Shown here piece by piece: positions 19,401 to 28,711 of a stretch of 64,000 bases of DNA. The first letter of the stretch is position 1, and each line of letters starts with the position of its first letter. Origin of the DNA: Alteromonas australica (GTDB lineage Bacteria > Pseudomonadota > Gammaproteobacteria > Enterobacterales > Alteromonadaceae); NCBI RefSeq assembly GCF_000730385.1, contig NZ_CP008849.1, positions 2,790,001 to 2,854,000 of the forward strand. The letters run 5' to 3'. Under the pieces are notes generated by a model, which saw only the letters and a program-made list of their open reading frames with translations, did no database searches and was not told the DNA's origin. Made by a program: the position numbers and the translations under genes.

Positions 19401-20478
19401 TGTAGGTATCATAAGCCGTGAATTCTAGATACGCCTCGGTTATTGTTGCCCCTTGAGGAATATTAATGTTCTGAAAACGAATACCAATATAGTTGTTGTA
19501 ATAGTCACTGAAAGTGAGCTCTGAACCTGTACTTTCATAGCCGCGATAATCCTCTTCAAGATTATCGCGAGAACTAGACACCTGATAAACTGCTTCGCCG
19601 CCAATACAACCTGTGGCGGTACTATCGTCGTAAACCACCACCAACTGAGGCGCACCACCTTGCCCTGAATCGAATGCTCTCGCTAAACGGTGACTTGCGG
19701 CATCTGAACTTGTGCCTTCAACGAATAGAGAAAGGTCTTGTCCACCACACCAGCTAGATAAGCCAACGATTTCTTCGATAACGGACGAGATATCTGGACT
19801 GGTAACGATTTCTCCAGCCGCGGGAAAGTCATTATCTGTATCCCACTGCACTTGCGCACTCGTTTGCGTGCGTGTAGATAGATTTGACGCAGCGGTAGAA
19901 AATTCAGCACTGTCGGCATTCGCCTCCCCTTTGATGGTAAATTGAGTGCCGGCAACATTGAATTTCTCGGACGTAAAACGAAGGTAAGCACTAACAATGG
20001 TAGCCCCCTGAGGGATGTTCATATCACTAAATCTCAACCCAGTGAGCACCGTATCTGTACCTGAACTTAGCACCAGTTCATCATCGGTAATATCTACATT
20101 GCCATTAATTTCATAACCGTCATGATTTGACGCGCTGGTGGATGTCACCAATTCTGGGCGCACCGCGTCATCAATTCCTTGAATGGGATATAAAATGGGC
20201 CCGCCGTAGTCAGAAAAACGCATTAACCCCGCATTGATATTTGTGGCTGAACCGAGCGCATCTTTGAGTGCATTTTGTACCCGTAACATGCGAGATTGAC
20301 CGGTATTGTCTGTGCTGGTCATACTGCCTGACGTATCCATTATAAAAAGCACGTTAGGGTTATAGGTTACCGAGTTAGCTGACGAACCTAAGTAAATATC
20401 TAAATCGTCGGCCAGTGCACTTACACCTATGCAGGCAAACAATAAACATGAGGTGATAAAGCTGATAAGCCGAGACAT
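16405..20478 (-). CDS. pilY1: Type IV pilus tip adhesin PilY1
   Basis: Large calcium-dependent tip adhesin and mechanosensor of 1357 residues with a Sec signal (cleavage near Ala23). The VWA domain shows the MIDAS motif DTSGSMT at 48-54. Two related modules of about 150 residues follow (about 121-285 and 297-465), each containing NIPQGATI. VWA-type sequence resumes at about 475 (LISKVDELSASGYTPIVDTLYEAV). The C-terminal PilC-type beta-propeller starts near GDPIHSQPV (about 850). EF-hand-like loops DSDGDGDTTD (about 838) and DRDNDGFADH (about 1058) fit known PilY1 calcium sites. The chosen ATG has AAGG upstream; the longer frame is rejected. Confidence 0.94.
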   Translation of the reverse strand: MSRLISFITSCLLFACIGVSALADDLDIYLGSSANSVTYNPNVLFIMDTSGSMTSTDNTGQSRMLRVQNALKDALGSATNINAGLMRFSDYGGPILYPIQGIDDAVRPELVTSTSASNHDGYEINGNVDITDDELVLSSGTDTVLTGLRFSDMNIPQGATIVSAYLRFTSEKFNVAGTQFTIKGEANADSAEFSTAASNLSTRTQTSAQVQWDTDNDFPAAGEIVTSPDISSVIEEIVGLSSWCGGQDLSLFVEGTSSDAASHRLARAFDSGQGGAPQLVVVYDDSTATGCIGGEAVYQVSSSRDNLEEDYRGYESTGSELTFSDYYNNYIGIRFQNINIPQGATITEAYLEFTAYDTYRYSGASMQIQAVANDDADDFYPNYRHQLRDLDKTSGVTWSMPSFRRYSDYTSPDLSSIVSDIVNRPGWEPGNAMAFVFSDFTSYRGVYSYNDVPSAAPRLVVKFNGNATPGASSTVRELLISKVDELSASGYTPIVDTLYEAVNYYGGREVDWGLARGNYNVSNTVRKNTRVSHRSSYLGSDPVRPSGCTDDNLSDSDCINEYIPSGATYLSPVNDLQCQTNNHIVLLSDGEANNNHSVSRIEALLNQSCTGSGGEKCGLDLVRDISESETSSIDRRVITHTIGFAANTSANNFLNQLALQSGGGFYQADNSTELLDAFNTILRSVKDINATFVSPGVAVNQLNRLTHRDELYFALFKPSEGAIWPGNLKRYRLDGDEVLDKNGLDAVDSVTGFFAENSHSYWSVLADGNDVREGGAASKMTANRHLYVFNANGVITSSSNVLHEDNSSITVEDLGIEDETDAQDLRTTLLQWARGVDVKDSDGDGDTTDIRLQMGDPIHSQPVIVNYSETDSAIFVATNHGMLHSIDAATGEENFAIMPRSLLPNLHHFYQDISTFEHKYGLDGDMVLRTVGNSTYLYLGMRRGGNNYYVFDVTQKTSPTLKFMIEGGTVGLEKLGQTWSRPTITKVRYGTEEKNVMIVGGGYDVAQDDKTVRSVDGVGNAVFMFDADTGDLLWSASNSDATVNLEHMNYSIPARISVIDRDNDGFADHMYAADMGGQLFRFDIYNGETGDNFVKGARLADFGGDTAETHRRFFYGPDVTEIALGDELYYGVAIGSGWRASPLDVTIEDNFYLIKDEGVFNRDSDGHYTFMSTISESQLYNATEHGLTSTDESEQAIAAAEFANKAGWYIELTTEGEKVLASPLIIDYKVFFTTYVPAVSSTSACAPPTGNSRAYLVNMFNGNAVSDLNNNGDLDSGDRYADLKQTGIAPETKILIEDIVSPVVCLGTECVSAVIQVDEEGNEEACTSAFACLAENIYGKFERIQRGAWHSETERNE

Positions 20479-20491
20479 GCACACTACCTTA

Positions 20492-21055
20492 CTATTGAGA
20501 TGCAGGGCCAAACACTGACGCTGCAAGTGTATTGGCAACAGTAGAAGGCTTTCCATCTACCTTCCCACAACCACGAATGATAAATACATGACAATTGACA
20601 TTACTGCCGCCAATGACATTGCTTGAGCCCCTACAGGCTTGTTCACGTATAAATGCCGTACGTGACCAGCTTTGGGTCGCTGGGGTGCTTTGATAATTTT
20701 CCGAACCTATGTTCTGCTTGCCTATTTCTAGCGCTCCGCTGGGCATTTGTCGGTTGGTCCAGGTGTTTTCATCAAAGCAGCTTAAGGTATTGACCTGAGG
20801 GTCATAAACATTCCCTTGCCGGGCTTCGGACAGCGGGTCAGTAAGGTTAGCATCAGACAAAAGCACTTCATCTTCAGATTCAAAGAACACGCCGGCAATG
20901 GCTGCTTCCGCCGCATCAAATGCCAACCCTGCTTGCTGGGTAGACATCGCCATTTTCGATTGGGTTAAACTACTAGAGACTGCACTTATCCCCAAGATGG
21001 TTAACGAAAGCAGCACTAGGAGTGCGAATACCATAACTAACCCTTGTTGCTTCAT
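20492..21055 (-). CDS. pilX: Type IV pilus assembly protein PilX
   Basis: Minor pilin-like protein of 187 residues. It opens MKQQGLVMVFALLVLLSLTILG without Glu at +5, typical of PilX/GspK. Four or more Cys occur in the soluble domain (SCFDEN, EQACRG, VNCHV, RGCGK). Its start overlaps the pilW stop by 4 bases and it ends 13 bases before pilY1. In Pseudomonas the equivalent protein links the minor-pilin complex to PilY1. Confidence 0.9.
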   Translation of the reverse strand: MKQQGLVMVFALLVLLSLTILGISAVSSSLTQSKMAMSTQQAGLAFDAAEAAIAGVFFESEDEVLLSDANLTDPLSEARQGNVYDPQVNTLSCFDENTWTNRQMPSGALEIGKQNIGSENYQSTPATQSWSRTAFIREQACRGSSNVIGGSNVNCHVFIIRGCGKVDGKPSTVANTLAASVFGPASQ

Positions 21056-21897
21056 CCCGACGTCCTCACGAGGTTTTTCATGTTTCTCAAAGCAATGGTT
21101 TTGCTAAAGACTTGGTAGTAATGATCGGTGGAAACAGAAATGGCACTTTCGTTGAGCAAGGCAAATTTCTTGGCTGTGGTTTGTTGTACTTGATTTTGAT
21201 AGCTCGCTAATAACAGCGCCCAGCGAAGTGACACAACCTGTTGATTTTGGTCTCGATAGGCGCCAACTTCATCGGCAGTGATATAGGTAATGGTTTGCCC
21301 ATTAGAAACATCCATGGTATCACTCACGCCAAATTGCACGTGAAAACGATGAACATTATCGAGTAATACAACACTGGTAGGCGATACCGTTTGTACTTTA
21401 AGCCCTCGTAGCACCCGCCCATCATACCCCGTGCATTTAAACTCGTTGCCACTAAGGTAATAGAGGTTCACCACATGAAATTCATCGTTATTAAGATACC
21501 CATGACGATTTCCAGTGCAGTCTTGGGAAGCCAATTTGCTCACCATCAGTGTATCACTGCTACCACTGCCACTTTGTGTACTGCCTAACAAGGTATCGGA
21601 AACAAAATCACCGGGTACAGCCACAGGATGATTTTGTACATAGGCCGCCTCTACCACAGGATCTACGGTGTCATCTATTGATGTTGTAATACCGTCATAT
21701 CTACCTACCTCGAGCAACTCCTGCGTGAGCCTATGGGTAATAAATCGGCCAGATTCTTGTACCTGAGAAACGGCTTGGTTGAGCGTATTCGTAATATTGC
21801 TACTCACAAGCACTTGAATGACGGCACCGGAAATGACTAAGCCCAGCACCAATGTAATCATTAACTCAACCAAACTAAAGCCTGATGATGACTTCAT
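21052..21897 (-). CDS. pilW: Type IV pilus assembly protein PilW
   Basis: Minor pilin of 281 residues, the largest true prepilin in the operon. The leader MKSSSG is followed by FSLVELMITLVLGLVISGAVIQVL with Glu at +5. The large soluble domain contains RWALLLAS and a C-terminal KTIALRN segment typical of PilW. It overlaps pilX and pilV by 4 bases each, so all three are translationally coupled. Confidence 0.92.
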   Translation of the reverse strand: MKSSSGFSLVELMITLVLGLVISGAVIQVLVSSNITNTLNQAVSQVQESGRFITHRLTQELLEVGRYDGITTSIDDTVDPVVEAAYVQNHPVAVPGDFVSDTLLGSTQSGSGSSDTLMVSKLASQDCTGNRHGYLNNDEFHVVNLYYLSGNEFKCTGYDGRVLRGLKVQTVSPTSVVLLDNVHRFHVQFGVSDTMDVSNGQTITYITADEVGAYRDQNQQVVSLRWALLLASYQNQVQQTTAKKFALLNESAISVSTDHYYQVFSKTIALRNMKNLVRTSG

Positions 21898-22526
21898 AGC
21901 ACAATATCCTTATACACACAGGCAAGGCGCTGACTGTCATCATTATTACAGCGGGCGTTGAGGGTATATTGCTGGTGGCCAGAAGAAGCCACCGGCCAAT
22001 TTACGTTCACTTCAATACGAGAGCCTGGGCTGCAAATATAAGGGTCGTTGTTATTATTATCAGTACAAGACAAAGCAATTTGGGTATTAGGGTTGGTTTG
22101 TACCGCAGCACACGACAGCACCCAACCGTCGTATTGAGCCATGTCGACTTCACTGCAGCTTGCGCCCTCACAATTGGGAATGGCGGCCGGCTTCGTCAAG
22201 CAATAACAAGTACTTGGATGGGTGCTAGAGGTACAGGTTAAGCCACTAAAATTAAACGCCCCTTCATCAAAATAGGCATTATTAACAACCATGCCGTCAC
22301 CTACCGTGGCGGGGCGCGCGGCAATTCGAAGGCGCTCTACCACTTGTGCGGCGACAAACTCCGCCTGGGTACGGCTAATGGCATCGCGATTAGCGAAAGA
22401 ACCGGTAAATTGAAGTGCAGCTACCCCTAGCAAACCTACTGCCAAAATAAACAAGGTAACCAAAATTTCAATAAGCCCCGCACCGCCTTGTTTACCAGCG
22501 GGTGTACGAGAGGACATACACTTCAT
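21894..22526 (-). CDS. pilV: Type IV pilus modification/assembly protein PilV
   Basis: Minor pilin of about 210 residues. The leader ends KQGG before AGLIEILVTLFILAVGLLGVAALQ, with Ala at +1 and Glu at +5; the AVGLLGVAALQ run is typical of PilV. The soluble domain is Cys-rich. The ATG at 22526 has AGGTG 5 bases upstream; an in-frame GTG six bases earlier is an alternative. It is the first gene of the pilVWXY1E operon, without the fimT/fimU gene that often precedes it. Confidence 0.9.
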   Translation of the reverse strand: MKCMSSRTPAGKQGGAGLIEILVTLFILAVGLLGVAALQFTGSFANRDAISRTQAEFVAAQVVERLRIAARPATVGDGMVVNNAYFDEGAFNFSGLTCTSSTHPSTCYCLTKPAAIPNCEGASCSEVDMAQYDGWVLSCAAVQTNPNTQIALSCTDNNNNDPYICSPGSRIEVNVNWPVASSGHQQYTLNARCNNDDSQRLACVYKDIVL

Positions 22527-22630
22527 ATTCACCTGAGATACATCAGCTTAAAATTATTATCAGTGTAGTAGTCTAGAGCAAAAACGCGTGGCAACGGGTA
22601 TCGCTAACAATTCAAACGTATAATCGGCTT

Positions 22631-22741
22631 ATGAACAATCACTTAGGTAATTTTTGTATCAGTCTTTCTTGGTGCAACAAAGATAAACACTTGGGCGTAA
22701 AAGTTGATGGGGAAATGAAAGCACATTTACAGTACAAATAA
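22631..22741 (+). CDS. Possible 36-residue small ORF, unknown
   Basis: An ATG-initiated frame of 36 codons beginning MNNHLGNFCISLSW lies in the gap between pilV and ispH. A TATAAT hexamer lies just upstream and a terminator follows directly. The opening LGNFCISLS resembles the start of VOC/glyoxalase-type proteins, so it could be a decayed remnant. No good Shine-Dalgarno is visible. It could equally be non-coding. Confidence 0.25.
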   Translation: MNNHLGNFCISLSWCNKDKHLGVKVDGEMKAHLQYK

Positions 22742-22746
22742 CCTAT

Positions 22747-22776
22747 AAAAAAACACCGTCGATGGCGGTGTTTTTT
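22747..22776. terminator. Bidirectional terminator downstream of ispH
   Basis: AAAAAAACACCG pairs with CGGTGTTTTTT around a seven-base loop. On the minus strand it follows ispH at the end of the ileS-lspA-fkpB-ispH run; on the plus strand it follows the possible small ORF. Confidence 0.85.
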
Positions 22777-22803
22777 ACTGTGTGTAGATGTCTATTAGAG
22801 TGG

Positions 22804-23748
22804 CTAACTCACTTGTTTTACGCGAAGCTCTTTAGGCACAGCAAATTCAACGTTTTCTTCCCGTCCAGCACGCTCACTGGCTGATACTGCGCCCCATAGC
22901 TTAAGTTTATTGACCACCCCTTGTACGAGTACTTCTGGTGCAGAAGCACCGGCGGTAACACCAATATGCTCTACACCTTCAAGCCATGCTTGTTGAATAC
23001 AATTGGCATCGGCTATGAGGTAGGCTTTTGCGCCGATTTTCTCAGCAAGTTCGCGAAGCCGATTAGAATTTGAGCTGTTTTGCGCGCCCACTACCAAGAG
23101 CACGTCGCAGTCTGTGGACAAGTCGCGAACGGCGTCTTGCCGATTTTGCGTAGCATAGCAAATATCGTCTTTACGTGGCCCTTGAATATGGGGGAATTTT
23201 TCACGCAGTGCATCGATGACATCCGCGGTATCATCCACCGATAGGGTCGTTTGACTACAGTAATACAAGTTGGCAGGGTCTTTAACTACCAAGGTGGCAA
23301 CATCGGCTTCAGACTCCACCAGATAAATGCCTCCTTCGGCATTACTGTATTGCCCCATGGTGCCTTCCACTTCAGGGTGACCAGCATGACCAATTAAAAT
23401 ACATTCTGTGCCGGTTTTACTGGCACGGGTCACTTCCATATGGACTTTAGTCACTAACGGGCAGGTGGCATCAAACACTTTTAAACCACGTTCATCTGCT
23501 TCTTTTCGGACGGCTTGCGAGACACCGTGCGCAGAAAATATCACAATGCTGTCGTCTGGAACTTCATGCAATTCATCAACAAAAATAGCGCCACGTTCCC
23601 GTAACCCATCTACCACAAACTTATTGTGCACAACCTCATGACGCACGTAGATAGGCGGCTGAAACATTTCTAGCGCCCGCTCAACAATGGTAATGGCGCG
23701 ATCAACACCGGCACAGAAGCCTCTTGGATTTGCGAGATGAATTTGCAT
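22804..23748 (-). CDS. ispH: 4-hydroxy-3-methylbut-2-enyl diphosphate reductase
   Basis: Last step of the MEP isoprenoid pathway, making IPP and DMAPP. The three cluster-ligand cysteines are visible at Cys12 (NPRGFCAGV), Cys96 ([11 protein letters not shown]) and about Cys197 ([13 protein letters not shown]). The substrate-binding [15 protein letters not shown] is intact. Length 314 is usual for the family. It follows fkpB by 2 bases in the classic ileS-lspA-fkpB-ispH order and closes the operon. Confidence 0.97.
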   Translation of the reverse strand: MQIHLANPRGFCAGVDRAITIVERALEMFQPPIYVRHEVVHNKFVVDGLRERGAIFVDELHEVPDDSIVIFSAHGVSQAVRKEADERGLKVFDATCPLVTKVHMEVTRASKTGTECILIGHAGHPEVEGTMGQYSNAEGGIYLVESEADVATLVVKDPANLYYCSQTTLSVDDTADVIDALREKFPHIQGPRKDDICYATQNRQDAVRDLSTDCDVLLVVGAQNSSNSNRLRELAEKIGAKAYLIADANCIQQAWLEGVEHIGVTAGASAPEVLVQGVVNKLKLWGAVSASERAGREENVEFAVPKELRVKQVS

Positions 23749-23750
23749 AG

Positions 23751-24218
23751 TTACTTTTCACCTTGTTGAGAATTACCCGGGTTAACGTCAATAATTTCTA
23801 CATCAAAAATCACCGTTTGCCCAGCGAGCGGATGATTGAAGTCTACAGTAACAGAGTCCCCTGCGACACTACGAATGATACCTGGAATTTCACTACCATC
23901 GGGTTGTGAGAATGCCAAAATCATACCTTCCTCAATCTTCAAATCACTACCAAACCTGCTTTTTTCCATATAATGCACATTATTGGGGTTAGGCTCTCCA
24001 AACGCATCATTTGCGTTTAAAGTGAAGGCTTTCTTATCGCCTTTCTTCAACCCTAATAAGCAGGCTTCAAAATTCGCCGTCAAACTGCCGTCACCCATTA
24101 CCATTTTCGCAGGCTTATTGTTAACACGGGTACTATCGGCAGCCGATCCGTCTTCCAGCTTTAAATCAAAGTGCAGTATAACTTCACTGTCTGCACCAAT
24201 TATCATGGTATCTGTCAT
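23751..24218 (-). CDS. fkpB: FKBP-type peptidyl-prolyl isomerase FkpB
   Basis: SlpA/FkpB-class prolyl isomerase of 155 residues with an inserted-flap FKBP fold ([19 protein letters not shown] and [20 protein letters not shown]). Unlike SlyD it lacks a His/Cys-rich tail. It is the second FKBP of this type in the window. It sits between lspA and ispH as in E. coli. The start may be the first ATG or the one five codons later (MIIGADSE). Confidence 0.93.
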   Translation of the reverse strand: MTDTMIIGADSEVILHFDLKLEDGSAADSTRVNNKPAKMVMGDGSLTANFEACLLGLKKGDKKAFTLNANDAFGEPNPNNVHYMEKSRFGSDLKIEEGMILAFSQPDGSEIPGIIRSVAGDSVTVDFNHPLAGQTVIFDVEIIDVNPGNSQQGEK

Positions 24219-24229
24219 GTGGCCTCCGG

Positions 24230-24790
24230 TTACTTCTGTGAGGTATTGGGTGCGTCAGTTTTTTTGTTCTTATCACCGTTTTTGATCATGTCGATAATAA
24301 GTAACGCAGCACCAATAAAAATAGCACTATCTGCAATATTGAACGCAGGCCAGTGATAACCGTTCACGTAGAAATCTAAAAAGTCGATAACGTAACCATG
24401 CACAAGTCTGTCATAAACATTGCCCAAGGCGCCACCGAGAATAAAAGAAAATGCCACCGGCAGAAGGGTTTGGTTTTTAGGCGACTGCTTAAGCCACCAC
24501 AAAATAACCCCACTCACTGCCATCGCAATGGCCGTGAAAAACCAGCGTTGCCAACCACCTGCACTGTCTAGAAAACTAAAAGCAGCGCCGTAGTTGTGTA
24601 CATAGGTTAAATTGAAAAAAGGCAGAACCTGCACTGATTGATACAGTGAAAGGCTATCCATTACCGCATATTTGCTCCATTGATCTAAGGCAAATGACAG
24701 TATGCTTATCCATAAAAAGCGCAGCCCGGTTTGTCGAAATATCGACAAACCAGACGCTGACGGGTTAGAGGCAGGCGCAGAATTATGCAT
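24230..24790 (-). CDS. lspA: Lipoprotein signal peptidase (signal peptidase II)
   Basis: Inner-membrane aspartyl protease that cleaves prolipoproteins after lipidation. Four hydrophobic helices are visible. The catalytic aspartates lie in [21 protein letters not shown] and in [12 protein letters not shown] chose the ATG giving MHNSAPASN (186 residues), which overlaps the end of ileS by 8 bases. The longer open frame runs inside ileS and is rejected. Confidence 0.96.
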   Translation of the reverse strand: MHNSAPASNPSASGLSIFRQTGLRFLWISILSFALDQWSKYAVMDSLSLYQSVQVLPFFNLTYVHNYGAAFSFLDSAGGWQRWFFTAIAMAVSGVILWWLKQSPKNQTLLPVAFSFILGGALGNVYDRLVHGYVIDFLDFYVNGYHWPAFNIADSAIFIGAALLIIDMIKNGDKNKKTDAPNTSQK

Positions 24791-27602
24791 ACTTGCGCGC
24801 TTCCCCTTCGCCTTCAATGTTTGTAACACAACGGCCACATAACGCTTCGTGCTCCTCATGTGAACCCACATCTTCACGATGGTGCCAGCAGCGTACGCAT
24901 TTTTCGCCACTCGCCTTGCCTACGGTTAACCATAAACCGTCAACGCTTGTTTCTTTGGCACCTTCTGGCGCGCTATCTACTTTGGTAAGCGTTGCGCCTG
25001 ACGTAATAAGAACAAAGCGAAGCTCGTCTTCTAATTTAACCAGCACGTTATATAGCGATTCAGACGCATATAGTTCAATGCTTGCTTCTAAAGACCCACC
25101 TAGCTCGCCATCTTTACGGGCTTGTTCCATTGCTTGGTTTGCCGCGTCTTTCACGCTTAAGACTTGATGCCATAGGTCATCGTTAAATGTATCGCTTTGG
25201 GTAAAGCCATTAAAACCTTCATACCAAGTTTCGGTAAATACAAACTCGCTGCGTTCACCTGGCAAGGTTTCCCAGATTTCTTGCGCGGTAAAGCTCGTAA
25301 TGGGCGCCATCCAACGTACCAGCGCTTCCACAATGTGGTACATCGCCGTTTGACATGAGCGACGCGCAAGACCATCGGCTTTCGCGGTGTATTGACGGTC
25401 TTTAATTACGTCCAAGTAGAACGAACCCAATTCGATTGAACAAAAATGCATGAGCTTTTGCGATACCACTAGCAAGTCATATTTATCATACGCTTCGATA
25501 AGTTCTGCTTGCAGCGCTTTAGCACGGGCAACAATCCATCGATCCAGTGCCACCATATCTTCTTCAGCCACAGCATCTTCTACTTTAAAGCCGTTTAAGT
25601 TTGCCAGTAGGAAGCGTGACGTGTTGCGAACACGACGATAAGAATCTGCTGCGCGCTTAAGAATTTCATCGGATACTGCAATTTCTCCGCGGTAATCTGT
25701 AGACGCGACCCAAAGGCGAAGAATATCAGCGCCTAGCTTATTAGTAACTTCCTGAGGTGCAACAACATTACCTACCGACTTCGACATTTTTCTGCCGTGT
25801 GCATCTACCGTAAAGCCATGGGTTAACACTTCTTTGTAGGGCGCATGTCCATGCATGGCGGTTGACGACATCAATGACGACATAAACCAACCACGGTGCT
25901 GGTCTGAACCCTCTAGGTACAAATCAGCAGAAGCCGGAATATCATCGCGACGGTCTACAACAAAGTAGTGGGTGACGCCTGAGTCGAACCACACGTCTAA
26001 CGTGTCAGTGACTTTTTCATAATTATCTAGCTCGCCCGCCAGTAGCTCAGCGTCATCCAGATCCCACCAGGCTTGAATGCCTTTAGCTTCAACTTCAAGG
26101 GCGACTTTTTCCATTAATGCAGCAGACTCAGGGTGAATTTCACCGGTGAGTTTATGCACGTAAAGAGGAATGGGCACGCCCCAGGTACGCTGACGTGAAA
26201 TACACCAGTCAGGACGGCCCTCTACCATTTTCTCAATGCGGTTTTGGCCCCAATCAGGGATCCACTTAGTTTGCTTAATTTGCGCTAGGGATTCAGCTCG
26301 TAGGCCTTTTTTATCCATGCTGATAAACCACTGAGGCGTAGCACGGAAAATAATGGGCGTTTTGTGACGCCAGCAATGTGGATAGCTGTGCTCGTATTTA
26401 ACATTAAGAACAAGGTTACCCTTTTCTTTTACCGTTTCAATGATTTCATCGTTGGCTTTAAATACGAACTTACCCGCAAACAGCGGTGTATTTTCCAAAT
26501 AAACACCGTTGTTGCCCACGGGGTTATAAACTTCGATATCGTACTGTTTACCTACATTGAAGTCGTCCACACCATGTGCAGGTGCTGTGTGAACACAACC
26601 CGTACCTGAATCGGTGGTAACGTGCTCACCCAAAATAAGAGGGACTTCTAGGTCAAGAAATGGGTGATTGACTTTAAGCTTGTCTAACACAGCACCTGTA
26701 CATGTTGCCACTTCCCGGAAATCCTCTACACCGTAGCGGGTCATGCAGCTTTCAAGCAAATCTTGCGCAACCACTAGCCATTCACCTGACGGTTGTACTT
26801 CTACAATGGCGTAAGTCAGTTCAGGGTGTAGGCTGATTGCGCGGTTAGCAAGGAGCGTCCACGGTGTGGTGGTCCAAATAACAACGCCCGCTTTGTGGTC
26901 AGTCAAATCATGGGTTGAAACACCGAACGCTTGTGCAATGTCGGCGGTATCGGCAACCGGAAACTTCACGTCAATGGCTGGCGATACTTTATCTTTATAC
27001 TCGACTTCTGCTTCAGCCAGTGCTGAACCACAATCGGTACACCAATGCACTGGCTTAAACCCTTTTTCTAAATGGCCAGAATCAACGATTTTGCTAAGCG
27101 CACGGATAATGTCGGCTTCAGATTTGAAGTCCATGGTTTTATACGGGTTGTCCCATTCGCCGAACACACCTAAGCGTTTAAAATCGGCCATTTGACCGTC
27201 AATTTGCTTTTGTGCGTATTCGCGACATTTTTGACGAAACTCCGCTGCCGTGACCTTTTTACCCGGTTTGCCTACTTTCTTTTCTACCATCAACTCAATA
27301 GGTAGACCATGGCAATCCCAACCTGGCACATAAGGAGAATCGAAATCAGACAGGTTCTTCGATTTGACAATAATGTCTTTTAGAATTTTGTTAACCGCGT
27401 GACCAATATGGATATCGCCATTTGCATAAGGAGGGCCATCATGAAGAATAAAAGGCTTTTTGCCTTTTTTCGCTTCACGGATTTTTGAATATACCCCTTT
27501 TTCCTGCCAGTCTTTAAGCATTTTAGGCTCGCGCTGGGCTAGGTTACCGCGCATTGGAAAGGCGGTTTCTGGAAGATTTAATGTGGCTTTGTAATCACTC
27601 AT
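24783..27602 (-). CDS. ileS: Isoleucyl-tRNA synthetase
   Basis: Class I synthetase of 939 residues charging tRNA-Ile, with CP1 editing of valine. The HIGH-type motif is [15 protein letters not shown] (about 56-70), KMSKS is in [11 protein letters not shown], and the WTTTPWTL editing-domain segment is present. The C-terminal zinc site is CVRCWHHRE and CGRCV. It is followed with overlap by lspA and lies 110 bases downstream of ribF. Confidence 0.97.
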   Translation of the reverse strand: MSDYKATLNLPETAFPMRGNLAQREPKMLKDWQEKGVYSKIREAKKGKKPFILHDGPPYANGDIHIGHAVNKILKDIIVKSKNLSDFDSPYVPGWDCHGLPIELMVEKKVGKPGKKVTAAEFRQKCREYAQKQIDGQMADFKRLGVFGEWDNPYKTMDFKSEADIIRALSKIVDSGHLEKGFKPVHWCTDCGSALAEAEVEYKDKVSPAIDVKFPVADTADIAQAFGVSTHDLTDHKAGVVIWTTTPWTLLANRAISLHPELTYAIVEVQPSGEWLVVAQDLLESCMTRYGVEDFREVATCTGAVLDKLKVNHPFLDLEVPLILGEHVTTDSGTGCVHTAPAHGVDDFNVGKQYDIEVYNPVGNNGVYLENTPLFAGKFVFKANDEIIETVKEKGNLVLNVKYEHSYPHCWRHKTPIIFRATPQWFISMDKKGLRAESLAQIKQTKWIPDWGQNRIEKMVEGRPDWCISRQRTWGVPIPLYVHKLTGEIHPESAALMEKVALEVEAKGIQAWWDLDDAELLAGELDNYEKVTDTLDVWFDSGVTHYFVVDRRDDIPASADLYLEGSDQHRGWFMSSLMSSTAMHGHAPYKEVLTHGFTVDAHGRKMSKSVGNVVAPQEVTNKLGADILRLWVASTDYRGEIAVSDEILKRAADSYRRVRNTSRFLLANLNGFKVEDAVAEEDMVALDRWIVARAKALQAELIEAYDKYDLLVVSQKLMHFCSIELGSFYLDVIKDRQYTAKADGLARRSCQTAMYHIVEALVRWMAPITSFTAQEIWETLPGERSEFVFTETWYEGFNGFTQSDTFNDDLWHQVLSVKDAANQAMEQARKDGELGGSLEASIELYASESLYNVLVKLEDELRFVLITSGATLTKVDSAPEGAKETSVDGLWLTVGKASGEKCVRCWHHREDVGSHEEHEALCGRCVTNIEGEGEARKYA

Positions 27603-27712
27603 AAAATTGTAGTATCCGGTTACCTTTAATAATACCCGATACCGGAGTTGGTATCGTTAAGGCGTGTATTGGTCAAAACGGTTTCGCTGCGAGCAGACTT
27701 TATCACGTTTAA

Positions 27713-28633
27713 CTATTCTAATAACAGGCGCGCTTGGTTTGCGTCCTGCTGTATTTGGTCTTTTAGTGCCTCAAAAGAAGCAAATTTTTGTTCATTTCGA
27801 ATTTTAGCCACGGGATAGACCCATATTGGCTTCCCATAGAGGTCGCTTGCTAAATCGAAGATATGCACTTCTAATTGATTTCTTTCACCGTCTAGTGTGG
27901 GACGAGTGCCAATATTGGCCACGCCCTTGTGCATTTCATTGTTTATTAATACACGCACGGCGAATACCCCATGAATGGGGGTGCGACAGCGCTTTAACAA
28001 TACATTTGCGGTAGGAAAACCGATGGTACGGCCTTTCTTCTCACCATGTACTACCTTGCCATAAATTGCGAAGGGCCTGCCGAGCATGTCTTCCGCCAAA
28101 CTAAAATCGCTGGCATCCAAGGCACTGCGCACTGCCGTTGAGCTAATACGATGCGCATGCATCATGAAGCTTTGTGTGCTGACGACCTCAAACCCGTACA
28201 TTCGGCCAGCGGCTTGTAGCATAGCAAAATCACCTTTACGCCCATTGCCGAAGCGAAAATCATCACCCACCACCAAAAACTTAACCCCCAGTTTGTCCAC
28301 CAGCAGGTCATGCACAAATGTATCGGCACTTTGGCGAGCAAAGTCGGCATTGAAGCGAACTGCAAGTAACCTGTCTACCCCTTGCGTTTTTAAAAGCTCG
28401 TATTTTTCTCTTAACGGGCTAATACGCGCGGGTGCCCGATGAGGTGTAAACACCTCCTCTGGTTGAGGTTCAAACACCATCACAGTCGCGGGTAAATCAA
28501 GCGCACGTGCTTTTTCAAGCACATTACTCAGTACCGCTTGGTGCCCAAGATGCACCCCATCGAACTTGCCGATAGTGAGCACGCAACCGCGATGAGAAGG
28601 TTTTACGTTATTAAGCCCGCGGATAAATTCCAC
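27713..28633 (-). CDS. ribF: Bifunctional riboflavin kinase / FAD synthetase
   Basis: Makes FMN and then FAD from riboflavin. The N-terminal adenylyltransferase domain shows TIGKFDGVHLGHQ and the ISSTAVR motif. The C-terminal kinase domain shows GRTIGFPTANV and GVFAVRV. Length 306 is near the E. coli protein. It precedes ileS in the conserved ribF-ileS order. Confidence 0.96.
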   Translation of the reverse strand: MEFIRGLNNVKPSHRGCVLTIGKFDGVHLGHQAVLSNVLEKARALDLPATVMVFEPQPEEVFTPHRAPARISPLREKYELLKTQGVDRLLAVRFNADFARQSADTFVHDLLVDKLGVKFLVVGDDFRFGNGRKGDFAMLQAAGRMYGFEVVSTQSFMMHAHRISSTAVRSALDASDFSLAEDMLGRPFAIYGKVVHGEKKGRTIGFPTANVLLKRCRTPIHGVFAVRVLINNEMHKGVANIGTRPTLDGERNQLEVHIFDLASDLYGKPIWVYPVAKIRNEQKFASFEALKDQIQQDANQARLLLE

Positions 28634-28711
28634 AATTAGCTACTGCCTTTGTTTACTGCTTGAATAATGAAAGCTCGCGATTATAAACGACCCAGCTAGG
28701 ATTACCAATAA

